Assembly (NCBI RefSeq): GCF_019393635.1
Contig: NC_057862.1
Location: forward strand, 267,234,441 to 267,298,440
From: Dromiciops gliroides
Taxonomy: Eukaryota > Chordata > Mammalia > Microbiotheria > Microbiotheriidae
DNA: 64,000 nt
Direction of reading: 5' to 3'
The notes below the pieces were generated by a model, which searched no databases, was not told where the DNA came from, and saw only the letters and a list, made by a program, of their open reading frames with translations. Within the stretch, counting starts at the first letter, position 1, and each line of letters starts with the position of its first letter. The translations under genes and the position numbers were made by a program. Below, piece after piece: positions 22,918-32,824 of this stretch.

Positions 22918-23421
22918 TGTGGTAAAATATGAAAGTTTTTTTAACAGTCGGTTAGGATAACTGAAAGACGCCAGTTTTTCAAGGACCACCCTTTTGGGGA
23001 GGAGATGAACAGTCCGCCTGCTGCGCATGTCAGTCTGCCTGCTGGGTACAGTCCGCCTGCTGCGCATGTCAGACTGCCTGCCGGGTTTTTGACTTCCGGG
23101 GTGGAGAGAACGAGAGTAAGCCTTTTGCCTGCTTGGCGGGACTCCTGACGGCGTGGCACAGACGGTCTCTCTCTCTCCAAAGGTGGCCTTTTCGGTTTGG
23201 TGAGTTTTTATAAGGAATATAGACTAAGCCTAGATTTAAGACGATTTGTATTGTATTTCTATTTTCCTATCCTTCTAATCAACATCACCTTGTGACTATC
23301 ATATAATAAAGGCTTTATCTAGAAAACCAGAAGCTTCTTCCATTTACTAGTCTGGGAGATAAATTAGGGAAAAGTTAAGTAGGGGAGATTTATGATCTAA
23401 TATCCAATTTTAAATCTCACA
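22918..23421 (+). mobile_element. Solo LTR, family E, with GC-rich tandem repeat
   Basis: 504 bp, TGTGGTAAAA...ATCTCACA, 4-bp TSD ccat at 22914-22917 and 23422-23425. AATAAA at 23305-23310. A related copy lies in reverse at 48326-48798. It carries a 39-bp tandem duplication (23009-23047 and 23048-23086). Confidence 0.92.
23009..23086. repeat. Tandem 39-bp duplication in an LTR
   Basis: Two adjacent 39-bp units starting acagtccgcctgctgcgcat, identical at 37 of 39 positions. Each unit itself consists of two related halves (cagtccgcctgctg and cagtctgcctgctg). It is CpG-rich in an otherwise AT-rich window and sits in the U3/upstream part of the LTR. Confidence 0.93.
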
Positions 23422-23696
23422 CCATGTAGGAATGTAAATAGTTTAACCTTTTAATATCCCTTATGATTTCTTTTTCCTGTTTACCTTTTTATCCTTCTCA
23501 TGAGTCTTGTATTTGAAAGTCAAATTTTCTATTTAGCTCAGATCTTTTCATCAAGAATGTCTGAAAGTCTTCTCTTTCATTGAGTTCCCATTTTTCCCCT
23601 GAAGGATTATACTGAGTTTTGCTGGGTAGGTGATTCTTGGTTGTAATCCCAGTTCCTTTGCCCTGTGGAATATCATATTCTAAGACCTATAATCCT

Positions 23697-23853
23697 TTTT
23701 TTTTGTTTGTTTTTTTGTTTTTTTTTTTGTTGAGGCAATGAGGGTTAAGTGACTTGCCCAGAATCACACAGCTAGTAAGTGTCAAGTGTCTGAGACTGGA
23801 TTTGAACTCAGGTCCTCCTGAATCCAGGGCCGGTGCTTTATCCACCCCTATAT
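23697..23853 (-). mobile_element. Marsupial SINE
   Basis: Antisense copy with a long T/G-rich start (the reversed A-tail), inside ORF1 of the half-L1; the ORF1 text 'acctataatcc' resumes as 'tataatcctttaacg' after it. Confidence 0.9.
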
Positions 23854-24465
23854 ATAATCCTTTAACGTAGAAGCTACTAAATCTTGTGTTATCCTGATTG
23901 TTGCTCCACAATACTTGAACTGTTTCTTTCTGGCTGCTTGCAATATTTTCTCTGCTCTGGAATTTGGCTATAATATTCCTGGGAGTTTTCATTTTGGGAT
24001 CTCTATCAGGAGGTGATGGGTAGGCTCTTTCAATTTCTATTTTACCTTCTGGTTCTAGAATATCAGGGCAATTTCCCCAGACAATTTCTTGGAAGATGCT
24101 GTCTAGGCTCTTTTTTTTTTTTTGATCATGGCTTTCAGATAGTCCAATAATTTTCAAATTATCTCTCCTGGATGTATTTTCTAAGTCAGTTGTTTTTCCA
24201 GTGAGATATTTCACGTTGCCTTCTGTTTTTCATTTGCTTTTGCTTTATTGTTTCTTGATTTTTCATTAAATCATTAGCTTTCATTTGCTCAGTCCTAATT
24301 TTTAAGGAGTTATTTTCTCCAGAGAGCTTTTCTACCTCCTTTTCCATTTGGCCAATTCAGCTTTTCAAGGCATTCTTTTCCTCATTGGCTTTTTGTACTT
24401 CTTTTACCATTTGGCACAGTCTGTTTTTAAGATGTTATTTAAGAATTTTTTTTGTCATTCACCCA

Positions 24466-24617
24466 CTTTTTTTTTTTTTGGTATGGCAATTGGCGTTAAG
24501 TGACTCTCCCAGAGTCACACAGCTAATAAGTGTTAAGTGTCTGAGGCCAGATTTGAACTCAGGTACTCCTGAATCCAGGGCTGGTGCTTTATCCACTGTG
24601 CCACCTAGCTGCCCCCC
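24466..24617 (-). mobile_element. Marsupial SINE
   Basis: Antisense full-length copy in the coiled-coil part of ORF1 of the half-L1. Confidence 0.9.
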
Positions 24618-24832
24618 AAAATTTTTTTTTGTGTGGCTCCTTAACCAACCTGTTGACTCCCCACTCTGAGATTTTCTTGCAACACTCTCATTTCTCTTTC
24701 CATTTTTTCCTCTAACTCTCTTACTTTATTTTCAAAGTCCTTTTTAAGTCCTTCTATGGCCTGAGACAAACTCATATTTTTCTTGGAAGCTTTGGACTAA
24801 GCTTTATTCATCTTTCAATGAAAGTGGGGTGG

Positions 24833-25075
24833 GGAAAGGAAGGGAATAAGCATTTATATAGTGACTCCTACATGCCCAGCATTATGCTAAGTGCTTTACA
24901 AATATTATCTCATTTGATTCTCATAACCACTCTCTGAGAGAGTACAATTGAGGAAACTGAAGGAAATATAGTGGAAGTGTCCAGAGTCACACAGCAAGTA
25001 AGTGACTGAGGATGGATTTGAACTCAAATCTTCCTGACTTCAGGGCCATTGCTTTATCCACTGCATTACCTCGCT
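24833..25075 (-). mobile_element. MIR element
   Basis: Long antisense MIR: 'gtgctttacaaatattatctcatttgattctcataacc', then 'gaggaaactgaag' and 'gtcacacagcaagtaagtgactga', in the expected order. Confidence 0.85.
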
Positions 25076-25330
25076 TTCAATGAATACTAACTACTGAGCT
25101 TACACAAGAAAAAAAAATTACCAGAGGACAAGATACTTATTTCTTTGGAGTAGTGTGTCTGGAAGGATTTAGGATCCACAAGGCAAGGCATGTATTTAAA
25201 TATGCATTATTCTATGATATAATTATGGCAATTGGTTAAATTTATTTTTAAATCAAAGCATGATTTTGCAATTATTTGGTGTTTGAAATACTTTATTAGA
25301 ACCATCCTATTGAACAAACAACATACTTCA

Positions 25331-25714
25331 TGTGATGTGGAAAATAACATGTAGCCTCTGGACTTGTCTGTCTCAGATGGGCCCTGGCTTGCTGTGTTCC
25401 AGCTATAGCTACATTTGTATGTGTCTTGCTTTCCTGTTCCTTGTTTGATACATTTGTATGTATCTTGCTTTCATGTAATGATGACTATACCACTATGCAT
25501 TCTTTGTAAGGAAATCACTGTCCTCATCCTTGTTTGATACACTTGTCTGTATCTTGCTGGTAACATGTCTACTCTTTTTGTATATAACCAAGTGGGCTAC
25601 AAGACTTGGAGCCCATTGTTGGAGGTCTGATCCCCTGTGGGCCTGCACGTAATAAACTCTCTCTCCACCTTGAGTACCTGGCTGAGTATTTTCTGTGTCA
25701 ATCATGATGTAACA
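25331..25714 (+). mobile_element. LTR, family unassigned
   Basis: TATA box (tatataa, near 25580) and AATAAA (25651-25656) precede an end at 'gatgtaaca'. The upstream half holds three imperfect copies of a 'cttgtttgatacatttgtatgtatcttgct' unit (about 25407, 25439 and 25526). I could not find a 4-bp TSD, so the left end is approximate. Confidence 0.7.
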
Positions 25715-25974
25715 AATGAATTGGGAGGTTTCTATTTAACTTAGTCTTACTGGTGATCTACATTACAAGAGGAGAATTTACAACTTATATTGCCTGGAAA
25801 ATATTAGGTTTAGGTTCTTATAGCTACTGAGGAATGCTTTAAATGAATTATAAACAAAAGAATGGAGCAACAGGGCTGCTATGCTATGCTCCTTTCCATT
25901 TTGTTTTGGGTAGCATGATCAGATGTATAGGAGAGTCATCAACAGCATATATTTTGAAAGGTTCTCTTTTTAAA

Positions 25975-26385
25975 AATAGTTTTTTATTTTTTAACAATTT
26001 TGTTTTTACTAATTATTTTATACACAAAGAAAAATTTTAACATTTATTTTAAAAATTGAGTTCCATGCTCACTTCGGCAGCACATATATTAAAATTGGAA
26101 TGATACAGAGAAGATTAGCATGGCCCCTGCGCAAGGATGACACGCAAATTCGTGAAGCGTTCCGTATTTAAAAAAAAAAATTGAGTTCCAAATTTTCTCC
26201 CTCCTTTTGTTGCCTCCCCCATCCCTAGGATGGTAAGCAATTTGATATAGATTATATATGTGCAATCATGCAAAACATTTATGTATTAGTCATGTTGTAA
26301 AAGAAGAAAGAGAACAAAAGAAAACACACACACACACACAAACTGAAAATTCTGTGTTTCTCATATGGAACATAATATAAAAAAT
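25975..26385 (-). mobile_element. Antisense L1 3' UTR, host of a U6 retrocopy
   Basis: T-rich start, then 'ttgagttccaaattttctccctcc' and 'gtaagcaatttgatatag', the standard antisense L1 3' terminus, interrupted at 26065-26175. Ends in a short (CA)n run. Confidence 0.8.
26065..26169 (+). pseudogene. RNU6 (pseudogene): U6 snRNA retropseudogene
   Basis: About 105 bases almost identical to U6 spliceosomal RNA: 'cttcggcagcacatat' near the start, the catalytic 'atacagagaagattagca' segment, and 'gcaaattcgtgaagcgttcc' at the end. A handful of changes, for example the start atgctcac for gtgctcgc and an end ccgtattt. It is followed by an A-run and bounded by a perfect 14-bp TSD aaaaattgagttcc (26051-26064, 26176-26189). 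Upstream is L1 sequence, not the PSE/TATA promoter that real U6 genes need. This marks an L1-mobilised copy, most likely untranscribed. Confidence 0.96.
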
Positions 26386-26389
26386 AAAT

Positions 26390-27540
26390 GCACACTAATT
26401 TTAACAGGGAAGGTACTAAGAACTGGGGAGATCAGGAATGTAGCATTTGAACTGAGGAAAAAAGGCATTCTAAGAGGTGATGGTTGTTGTGGTGAGATTG
26501 TGTTATAGGCTTGTGAAAACAACTAGTGAAAAGGAATGGTGATGAGAGAGAGGGTCATCTGGGAGAAACAACAAGATCAGTTCAGCTAGACCTCAGGAAA
26601 AAAATATTATAAAGTTGGAAAGGTGGGTTGGGACCTAGTTGTGAAGAACTTTAAATGCCAAATGGAGGAATTTATATTTGATTCTATAGTCAATAATGAA
26701 CCAGTGGCATTTATTGAAATTCTGTGCATTAGAACATATTTTTGTTAGTGGTATGGAAAGGGGAGGGATTTGAAGGAGGAAAATCTCAAGAAAGCTATTG
26801 TAACAGTTCAGGTGGGTAGTAATGAGGTCTATTTTAGGGTGGTGGCCCTGTCAGTGGAGGGAAGGAGATGGATGCAAGAAATTTTGTGGAGGTAGACACA
26901 AGATATGGCATTGATTGGTTATGAAGGGTGAGATAGAGTGAGGATTCAAGGGTAAATCCCAGATTGAGAAGATGGGTAACTGGAAGGTTTGTGCTACTCT
27001 TGACAGAAATTGGGAAGTTTGGAAAAGAGGTTGGTTTTGGGGGATAATGAGATCCAAAGTCTTGACATATTAATTTGGCATATCTATAGGACATGAATTT
27101 CAAAATATCCAGTAGGCAGTTGGTAACTGGAGCTGAGGAGAGAAGTGGATCCCAGAGTCTTTTGTATAGAGACAATAATTAAATCCATGAGAACTAATGA
27201 TGTTATCAAGTGATAAGTATATAGAAAGAAGCAAAGAGAACCCAGTATTGAGCCTTGGGATATAGTCACAGTTAGACATGGGACATGGATCACAGCCTCA
27301 ATCCAGGAAAAGAGACTGAGAAGAAGAAATCAGCCAGATATGAGGGTAGCTAAGAGTTACAATAGTGTTACAAAATATCAAAAATCCAGAAAATAGAGAA
27401 TATTCAGGAGGAAAGAGTGTCAAATGTTACAAAGAAGTTAAGAAGTAAGGCTTGAGAAGAGTAGATAAAGTTTAGATCAGCCACTATGGGGAGTTAGATT
27501 GAGGATCAGTTAGAGAAGATTAAAAGGAACCTGGTTCCAG
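26390..27540. repeat. Ancient interspersed repeat, family not assigned
   Basis: Recurrent phrases such as 'gaagaactttaaatgcc', 'gctattgtaacagttcaggtggg', 'gatatggcattgattgg' and 'agccttgggatatagtcaca' look like an old dispersed mammalian repeat rather than unique DNA. I cannot name the family from memory. A T-G-G-T-T-C simple repeat (27530-27565) closes the interval. Confidence 0.4.
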
Positions 27541-27587
27541 TTCTGGTTCTGGTTCTGGTTCTGGTGTGGGTGCACACACAGACCGGG

Positions 27588-28062
27588 TTGAAGCTGATGA
27601 CCTACAACTTGCTGAGCTCCCACGTGCATGGGGTGGGGTCCCAGCGCTTCCTGCTGCATATCTAGGCCACCTAGATCTGTGTGAGCTCTGTGGACTTCAA
27701 CTCGAACTTTGTGACGTGCATGATCCCCAAGATGGAGTGGACAGTGCTGGTGGAAATGGCTGAGTGCCTGGGACACCTGTCTGAGCTGTCCTGGTAGCTG
27801 TCAGAGGTGTGAAGAGTTTCAGAGGAAGGTACACTATGTCTTGTTAGAGATAGAGGTGGTTGAGGGCACCCTGCAGTGTCCAGAATCCGGACGCCTCTTC
27901 CCCATCAACTGAGGGACCCCCAACATGATGCTGAGTGATGAAGAGGCCACATCCCAGGCCTTGGAGCTCCAATGCCCCGCACCCCCCATCATCCAGGCTG
28001 AGTTCTCATCCACCCAGCCCATCCACCTCTTGTCCCCAGACCACACAGAGCCCTGGGGGATG
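27588..28062 (+). pseudogene. TRMT112 (pseudogene): TRMT112 processed pseudogene
   Basis: TRMT112 is the small zinc-binding activator of several rRNA, tRNA and protein methyltransferases. The translation shows KLMTYNLLSSHV near the start, then DFNSNFV, MIPKMEW and, in another frame, VEGTLQCPESGRLFPI near the end, in the order of the real protein and without introns. The start codon is TTG (27588), there are stops after LLHI and at several later points, a frameshift near 27826-27830, and a stop in place of the Arg after FPIN. Similarity continues in the 3' UTR up to an LTR-element insertion at 28063; the rest of the UTR with an attaaa signal lies at 32352-32395. Confidence 0.9.
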
Positions 28063-28066
28063 GTAT

Positions 28067-28110
28067 TGATGTAGGAGGCAAAAAAGGGTTAATAGAAAAA
28101 CCTAAGACCC
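28067..28110 (+). mobile_element. Remnant of the 5' LTR
   Basis: 44 bases matching the start of the 3' LTR (tgatgtaggaggcaaaaaag versus tgatataggaggcaaaaaag), including 'ggttaatagaaaaacctaag'. Similarity stops abruptly at gacccc, so the rest was deleted. Confidence 0.88.
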
Positions 28111-29260
28111 CAAATTCTGCCTACATCATCTGGCTCCCAACCAGACTCAAACTCTTTTTTCCTTTTTTGAAAGCAGTGGGGTGAGATCTTGTTAAGGTAA
28201 ATTTGGGGTCTGCCTTTAACTCCTACACTTCGGTTTTGGCTCATTTGGGAGTCCGGCCAGCTTGTCAAATGGAGCGGGGGTATTTCTTGTTGATCTAGGA
28301 TCAAGTGATTTATCCTGAGGGATTTTGCCTTTTTTCTGAGAAGGGAAAAAGGGAATTGCCCTGTTGGCAAGACCCAGAAATCTGGGGGATGCCCTGGATT
28401 GGGTTCTTTGCAGTTAATTAATGGACACCCACGCGGACACAGGTGTAGTGTTGGTAACCTCCGGGAGGTTACGGATAGGTCAGGAAGTTAGGGTAGTTTG
28501 GGGTGCATTTTGACAAATTAGGAAAAGAGAGAAGGAGAATTAAGGTATAAATTGGGACAAGTCTGAAAGCACTGACCTGAAAAAGAAAACTGGTGATGTT
28601 TTATTGCAATGCTGTCTGGCCACAGCAACCCCCTCATTTGGCTCAGAAACCTCAGTCGCATTGGGTGGGCCCCCAAGGTCTGAGGTAGGATTTTTCTCAG
28701 GTGCAGTATTAGCCTAACCCACCTTAAAGGGACAGGGAGAGAAGACATTCTGCATGACCCCTCAGGTGTATCCTTACAAGTATGGAAAAAAGGGAAAAAA
28801 ATTGGACATGGGTGAAAAGGAATGACTTATTTGCAAGGGAAAGATTTAAGGTAACAGACCTCCTGATTAGCCCCTACCAGAGTGGGCTGATCAGGAAGAA
28901 GTTAATATTTTATGGCTGTTTGTTTGCTTGTCTGTATGCAGCTGCTAGTCTGCTTGTTGTCTCATGTCTTTGTGTCTGTCAAATGTTGTAATTATGTTGT
29001 ACAATCTGTGGGGAATTTTTGGTTGTACCCCCATAGCCTTTTGGAGCGATGGCCAGGCTCTGAATATAGGGGGAAGGGAAGTCTCTGGCTTCTGGATATC
29101 TTTACAGGTGTATGTCTATTTAAGAGTTTGAATTTGGAATTGGGATGTAACTTCTTTGCTAGGCATTCATAGCCTTAGACGAACATTATAAAAGCTGGTT
29201 TGAAAATGCTGCTACTTTCAAATCTTTTGTAGTGGAATGGTTAAAAATCAGGAACTATTT

Positions 29261-29403
29261 GGGGCAGCTAGGTGGTGCAGTGGATAGAGCACCGGCCCTG
29301 GATTCAGGAATACCTGAGTTCAAATCCGGCCTCAGACACTTAACACTTACTAGCTGTGTGACCCTGGGCAAGTCACTTAACCCCAATTGCCTCACTAAAA
29401 AAA
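29261..29403 (+). mobile_element. Marsupial SINE with 18-bp TSD
   Basis: Full-length sense copy flanked by aaaaatcaggaactattt at 29243-29260 and 29404-29421. It inserted in the interior of the LTR element. Confidence 0.96.
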
Positions 29404-31640
29404 AAAAATCAGGAACTATTTGTAGTGTGTAAAAGTTTCAAAGCTAGTCAAGTGTGACTTGTGGTTGCACTGCTGCTTTCTCCCCCCCTCCCCACTCCCA
29501 GCCAGCTGGCTGGCTGGCTACACAGCAGCACCAGAGTGGAGTGGTGGGTGAGAATGTTTTGAAAATCTTAAGAAACTGTCCAGAGTATTTTAAATAATTG
29601 GTAAAAGCAGATAGAAAGAAAACTGTGTTGTTTTGTACTGACAGTGTAAAGAATTTGGAATTTTGAAAAAAAAAAAGGGAGGGAATATATTTAAGGTGTA
29701 CTGCCACTTTAAGTGCTCACCTGCCATTTCAAGGTTTGTGAATTCTGGAAGAAACCAAAGAGTAATTGAGTTTATTGGAAAACTAAAAGACTGTTAAAGC
29801 TTTAAAGTTACTTTTAAATTGGTGTATGAGTGTTAAAATTATTGGAAACAAAGTAATTGATGGTTTTAAACAAAAACAGGTATAGTTGTTGTTTCCTCTA
29901 AGACAGCATTGGAAGCTGGTAAATCATTTTACAGAAAAAGGACTTCAAGACTTTTAAACATTTGTAAACTTGCCAGAAAAGAGCTTGTTACAAGGAATGG
30001 TTTTGTTGAGGATTTATAAAGCTGCTTATTGTATAGAAGTAATTTCTAATGATTGATCTTTACACCAGGATAAAGTTTAAACCTGAGAAGAAGGAAGGAA
30101 AAACCAAGCAACATGTGTGTGTGTCCTGGTAAATCTTTTTTTGCTCATTGCAATTTCATGAGAGTAGAGGTTTGCTATTTAAGATAAAATATTTTGGGAC
30201 AGTAATTTATATTGTTTTGAGTTTTGAATTCAGGTATAATTGTTTGGATGGCTAAGCCAGTAATCCAAGTACTGGAGAGAATGCCACAAATTAATGACAC
30301 AAGAGGGAATGTGCTGCTTACAGGTGGAGGTATCTGGGGAAAAGCCAAGAGGACAATTTCAGACTCAATCTGAGGTAGGCTCCTTTTGGCTCATTGAGTT
30401 CCTACTGAACAGGTAATGTTTCCCCACCTGGCTATCCCTGAATTGGCTATTATGTAACTTTTACGTGAAATCAAACAGACCTAAGGATGTTTTATCCTGG
30501 CCTTATAATCATATCCCTGCTTTTTCTTTTATAGCAGATTTCTATAATCAGAGCAAGTAGTCAGTAGAAGAAATGAGCACAATGCAAGTATGTAAGATCT
30601 TACTATTTTCAGTTTAAATGTGTGGTCACTTTTTATGTCAAACAAAAAGGTATATTAATATTCAGGTTTGCCATCTGCCTGCTAATGCTTACATGGTATT
30701 ATGATAAGGTTAAATTAACAGGGTATTTTTCTGGTTTAGAAGAAAGTGAAATTCCACCTCATTGTAGATGAGAGGGAGGATGGTAACTAGGGAACATAGT
30801 AATGCATTTTAGGTTTTATCATAAATCTGCCCAGTCAGATCTCTGTTATGTTGTTGCCAAGGACACCAAGCTACCAACTCCATAGTACAAGGGAATCACA
30901 GAGCAGACCTTGCTGCTAGATTAGTTGCCAGATCCATTCACCGGTCCACCTTAGTCCTGGTCCCCTTGCACTCTATTGTGTCCCAGAGGTATTTCCCCTT
31001 CCTATACCAAGGAGGAGATTATAAGTCTTTAGTGTTAACTACCAACTACTTAAACCCATATGTTATCTTGGGCTATTTGGATCTCTGAGTAAGAATGGTA
31101 CTGCCTCTTCTCATATTAAAGTTAGAAGAGGAACATGGGATAATTTTCTTTGGTGGGTCCAGAAAACTATTGCCCTCACTATTCCTTTTGTTGGGTAAGC
31201 AAACATGAGGTTATGCTTACAAATTTAACATTGGTAATAGAATACGTTTCTAATTCTATTGCACTAGGGTTATAGGAATTGGAAGAATGTTCATATTCTC
31301 TGGCAAATGTGGTCCTGGCCTGAGGCAGAGTCTATATGGTTCAGAACACCTCCTGAAGGTTGAGCTGACATATAGAGATTACCTGGATGGCTGAAACTGT
31401 TCACAACTGTTTGCTTTGTCCATTTTTTCATGGAACTCTTAGATTTATTCTGTATTGGAGTCCCTGTTGTCCCTTGATCTGTTTGTAAATCATGTATTTT
31501 GTGTTGTGGTCCTTGCATTTGTAAATCTGGTTCCTAGATCTCCCTCAATTCACAAACCCCACTGTGGGCCCATACTTCACCTCCACTTAGCAGGAAGTAG
31601 ATACAGAAGAATTGATCGTCGTCCTTTTTCCCGGGGCATA

Positions 31641-31654
31641 TGAAAAGGGGGGAA
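31641..31654 (+). promoter_or_regulatory. Polypurine tract before the 3' LTR
   Basis: tgaaaaggggggaa directly precedes the TG of the LTR at 31655. Confidence 0.85.
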
Positions 31655-32347
31655 TGATATAGGAGGCAAAAAAGGGTTAATAGAAAAACCTAAGACCCAA
31701 GCTCTAATTTAGATATAAGCTCTAAAAGGGATTCAGACCCCAGGTAATGGATAACTTACAAGTCAGGATACTAAGTTCTCATACCCATAGAAATCAGTAC
31801 CCATAACGGGAACATAAAAGGGGCAGGTAATATAACAATGACAAAATTGACAGGCTATAGAAACTCAGACTAGGAATAAATGGAAAATGAAGGTGTTTTG
31901 AAACTAGCCATGGGAAACAGAAAGACATGCGCAGAAAAGGTCAAATTTGTCCCCAGATTCACCTTATGACATGTAAACCCCAAAACCACACTTCCATAGA
32001 AAAAGGTGCCCACCTCAGGGGTTGGCTTAGGACCCCAGGAACTCCAAATTAGGATAAGTCCTCCCCTATACCTCCCTAAGGTGGAGAATATTATAATGAG
32101 TAGGACAGGCCCTCCTTTGTACCTCCCCAAGGTGGAGATTATTATAATGAGACTGATAATCAATTTATGCATACTATAAATATAACTGTCTTTTCTTTCA
32201 CTATTGGAGAGATACCTTTCCACTCTTCCGGTTCTCTCCCTGTGGTCCGTCACAGTATTGCAATAAAACTTGGGAAACTGAGTCACTGAGTCTTGTAATT
32301 CTTTTGGGACGACTCACAATCAATTTGACTCCAAATTTCATCCATCA
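31655..32347 (+). mobile_element. 3' LTR with U3 duplication, TATA and polyA signals
   Basis: 693 bp, TGATATAGG...CATCCATCA. TATA box (ctataaat, 32174-32181) and AATAAA (32262-32267) give a U3-R-U5 layout. U3 holds a direct duplication of about 43 bp (32058-32100 and 32109-32151), both ending ggtggag..attataatgag. Confidence 0.93.
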
Positions 32348-32351
32348 GTAT

Positions 32352-32436
32352 GATCGCTGTTATATATTTTTTTCCGCATTAAAGGTTCAAAACTGGGAGG
32401 AAGAGGAGGAAGATGATGATGATGATGATGATGATG
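32352..32436 (+). pseudogene. TRMT112 (pseudogene): 3' end of the TRMT112 pseudogene and (GAT)n repeat
   Basis: After the LTR element the UTR resumes ('gatcgctgttatatat') and reaches an attaaa polyadenylation signal (32381-32386) and a short A-run. It is followed by a purine-rich stretch and (GAT)8 at 32412-32436. Assignment to the same retrocopy is by position and by the joined TSD; I did not compare it with a real 3' UTR. Confidence 0.6.
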
Positions 32437-32652
32437 GCCTTGCAAGGGACCAGTAGATACCAAATTTGTTGTGGACAGTCAAGTTGGAATTTGAGATTTC
32501 AACAGCAAAGGAGTAGAAGCAGAAGGGGCACATGTTGAGAGTAATTCAGTGTTTGGATTTGGCAAAGCATTGAATGAGGATGATATTCCAAGGTGGCAAG
32601 AGATTCAGGAATGTGGACAATATAGAGTGGAACTTATTAATTATTAGTAACT

Positions 32653-32804
32653 TTTTTTTTTTTTTTTAGTGAGGCAATTGGGGCCAAGTGACTTGCCGAG
32701 GGTCACATAGCTACTCAGTGTTTAAGTGTCCGAGGCCAGATCCGAACTCAGGCACTCCTGACTCCAGGGCCAGTGCTCTATCCACTGCGCCACCTAGCTG
32801 CCCC
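32653..32804 (-). mobile_element. Marsupial SINE with TSD
   Basis: Antisense full-length copy; TSD tattagtaact at 32642-32652 and 32805-32815. Confidence 0.95.
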
Positions 32805-32824
32805 TATTAGTAACTATTAATTAG

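Larger units (their letters stand above)
20866..24832 (-). mobile_element. Antisense half-L1 carrying two solo LTRs and two SINEs
   Basis: From left: 3' UTR, ORF2 C-terminal region to about 21871, then a join at 'ttttttcacagttgttattgctaac' into the start of ORF2 and the inter-ORF region. ORF1 follows after the two LTRs, to about 24794. The endonuclease and reverse transcriptase cores are absent. The join is the same as in the element at 58691-62200. The 5' end is truncated or decayed near 24800-24832. Confidence 0.83.
28067..32347 (+). mobile_element. LTR element inserted in the TRMT112 pseudogene
   Basis: A 4-bp TSD gtat (28063-28066 and 32348-32351), a 5' LTR start, a polypurine tract and a complete 3' LTR define a plus-strand element. 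The 5' LTR is cut to its first 44 bp or so and the primer-binding site is gone. The interior (about 3.5 kb, 28111-31640) contains 'ttggctcatttgggagtccggccag', like a retroviral leader, but no readable gag, pol or env; stops are everywhere. The 4-bp duplication fits gammaretrovirus-like (class I) elements. Confidence 0.87.

Noticed and set aside
22562-22960. 132-codon frame MRPTSLNKPIFF...
   Set aside because: It runs from an LTR into pyrimidine-rich antisense L1 spacer and into a second LTR; low-complexity chance frame.
26065-26169. Functional U6 snRNA gene
   Set aside because: A-run and perfect TSD show retroposition, and there is no snRNA promoter upstream.
27566-27763. 65-codon open frame over the TRMT112 retrocopy
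   Set aside because: It is in a different frame from TRMT112 and ends without any domain; the real frame has lost its start and holds stops.
29232-29432. Frames containing APALDSGxPEFKSGLRHLTLTSCVTLGKSLNP, repeated across the window
   Set aside because: These recur at every SINE copy and are translations of the SINE; the opposite-strand frames (SDLPRVTQLVSVKCLRPDLNSG) are the same.
31870-32286. 138-codon minus-strand frame
   Set aside because: It is antisense to the 3' LTR; its internal repeats (STLGRYxGG) are the U3 duplication.
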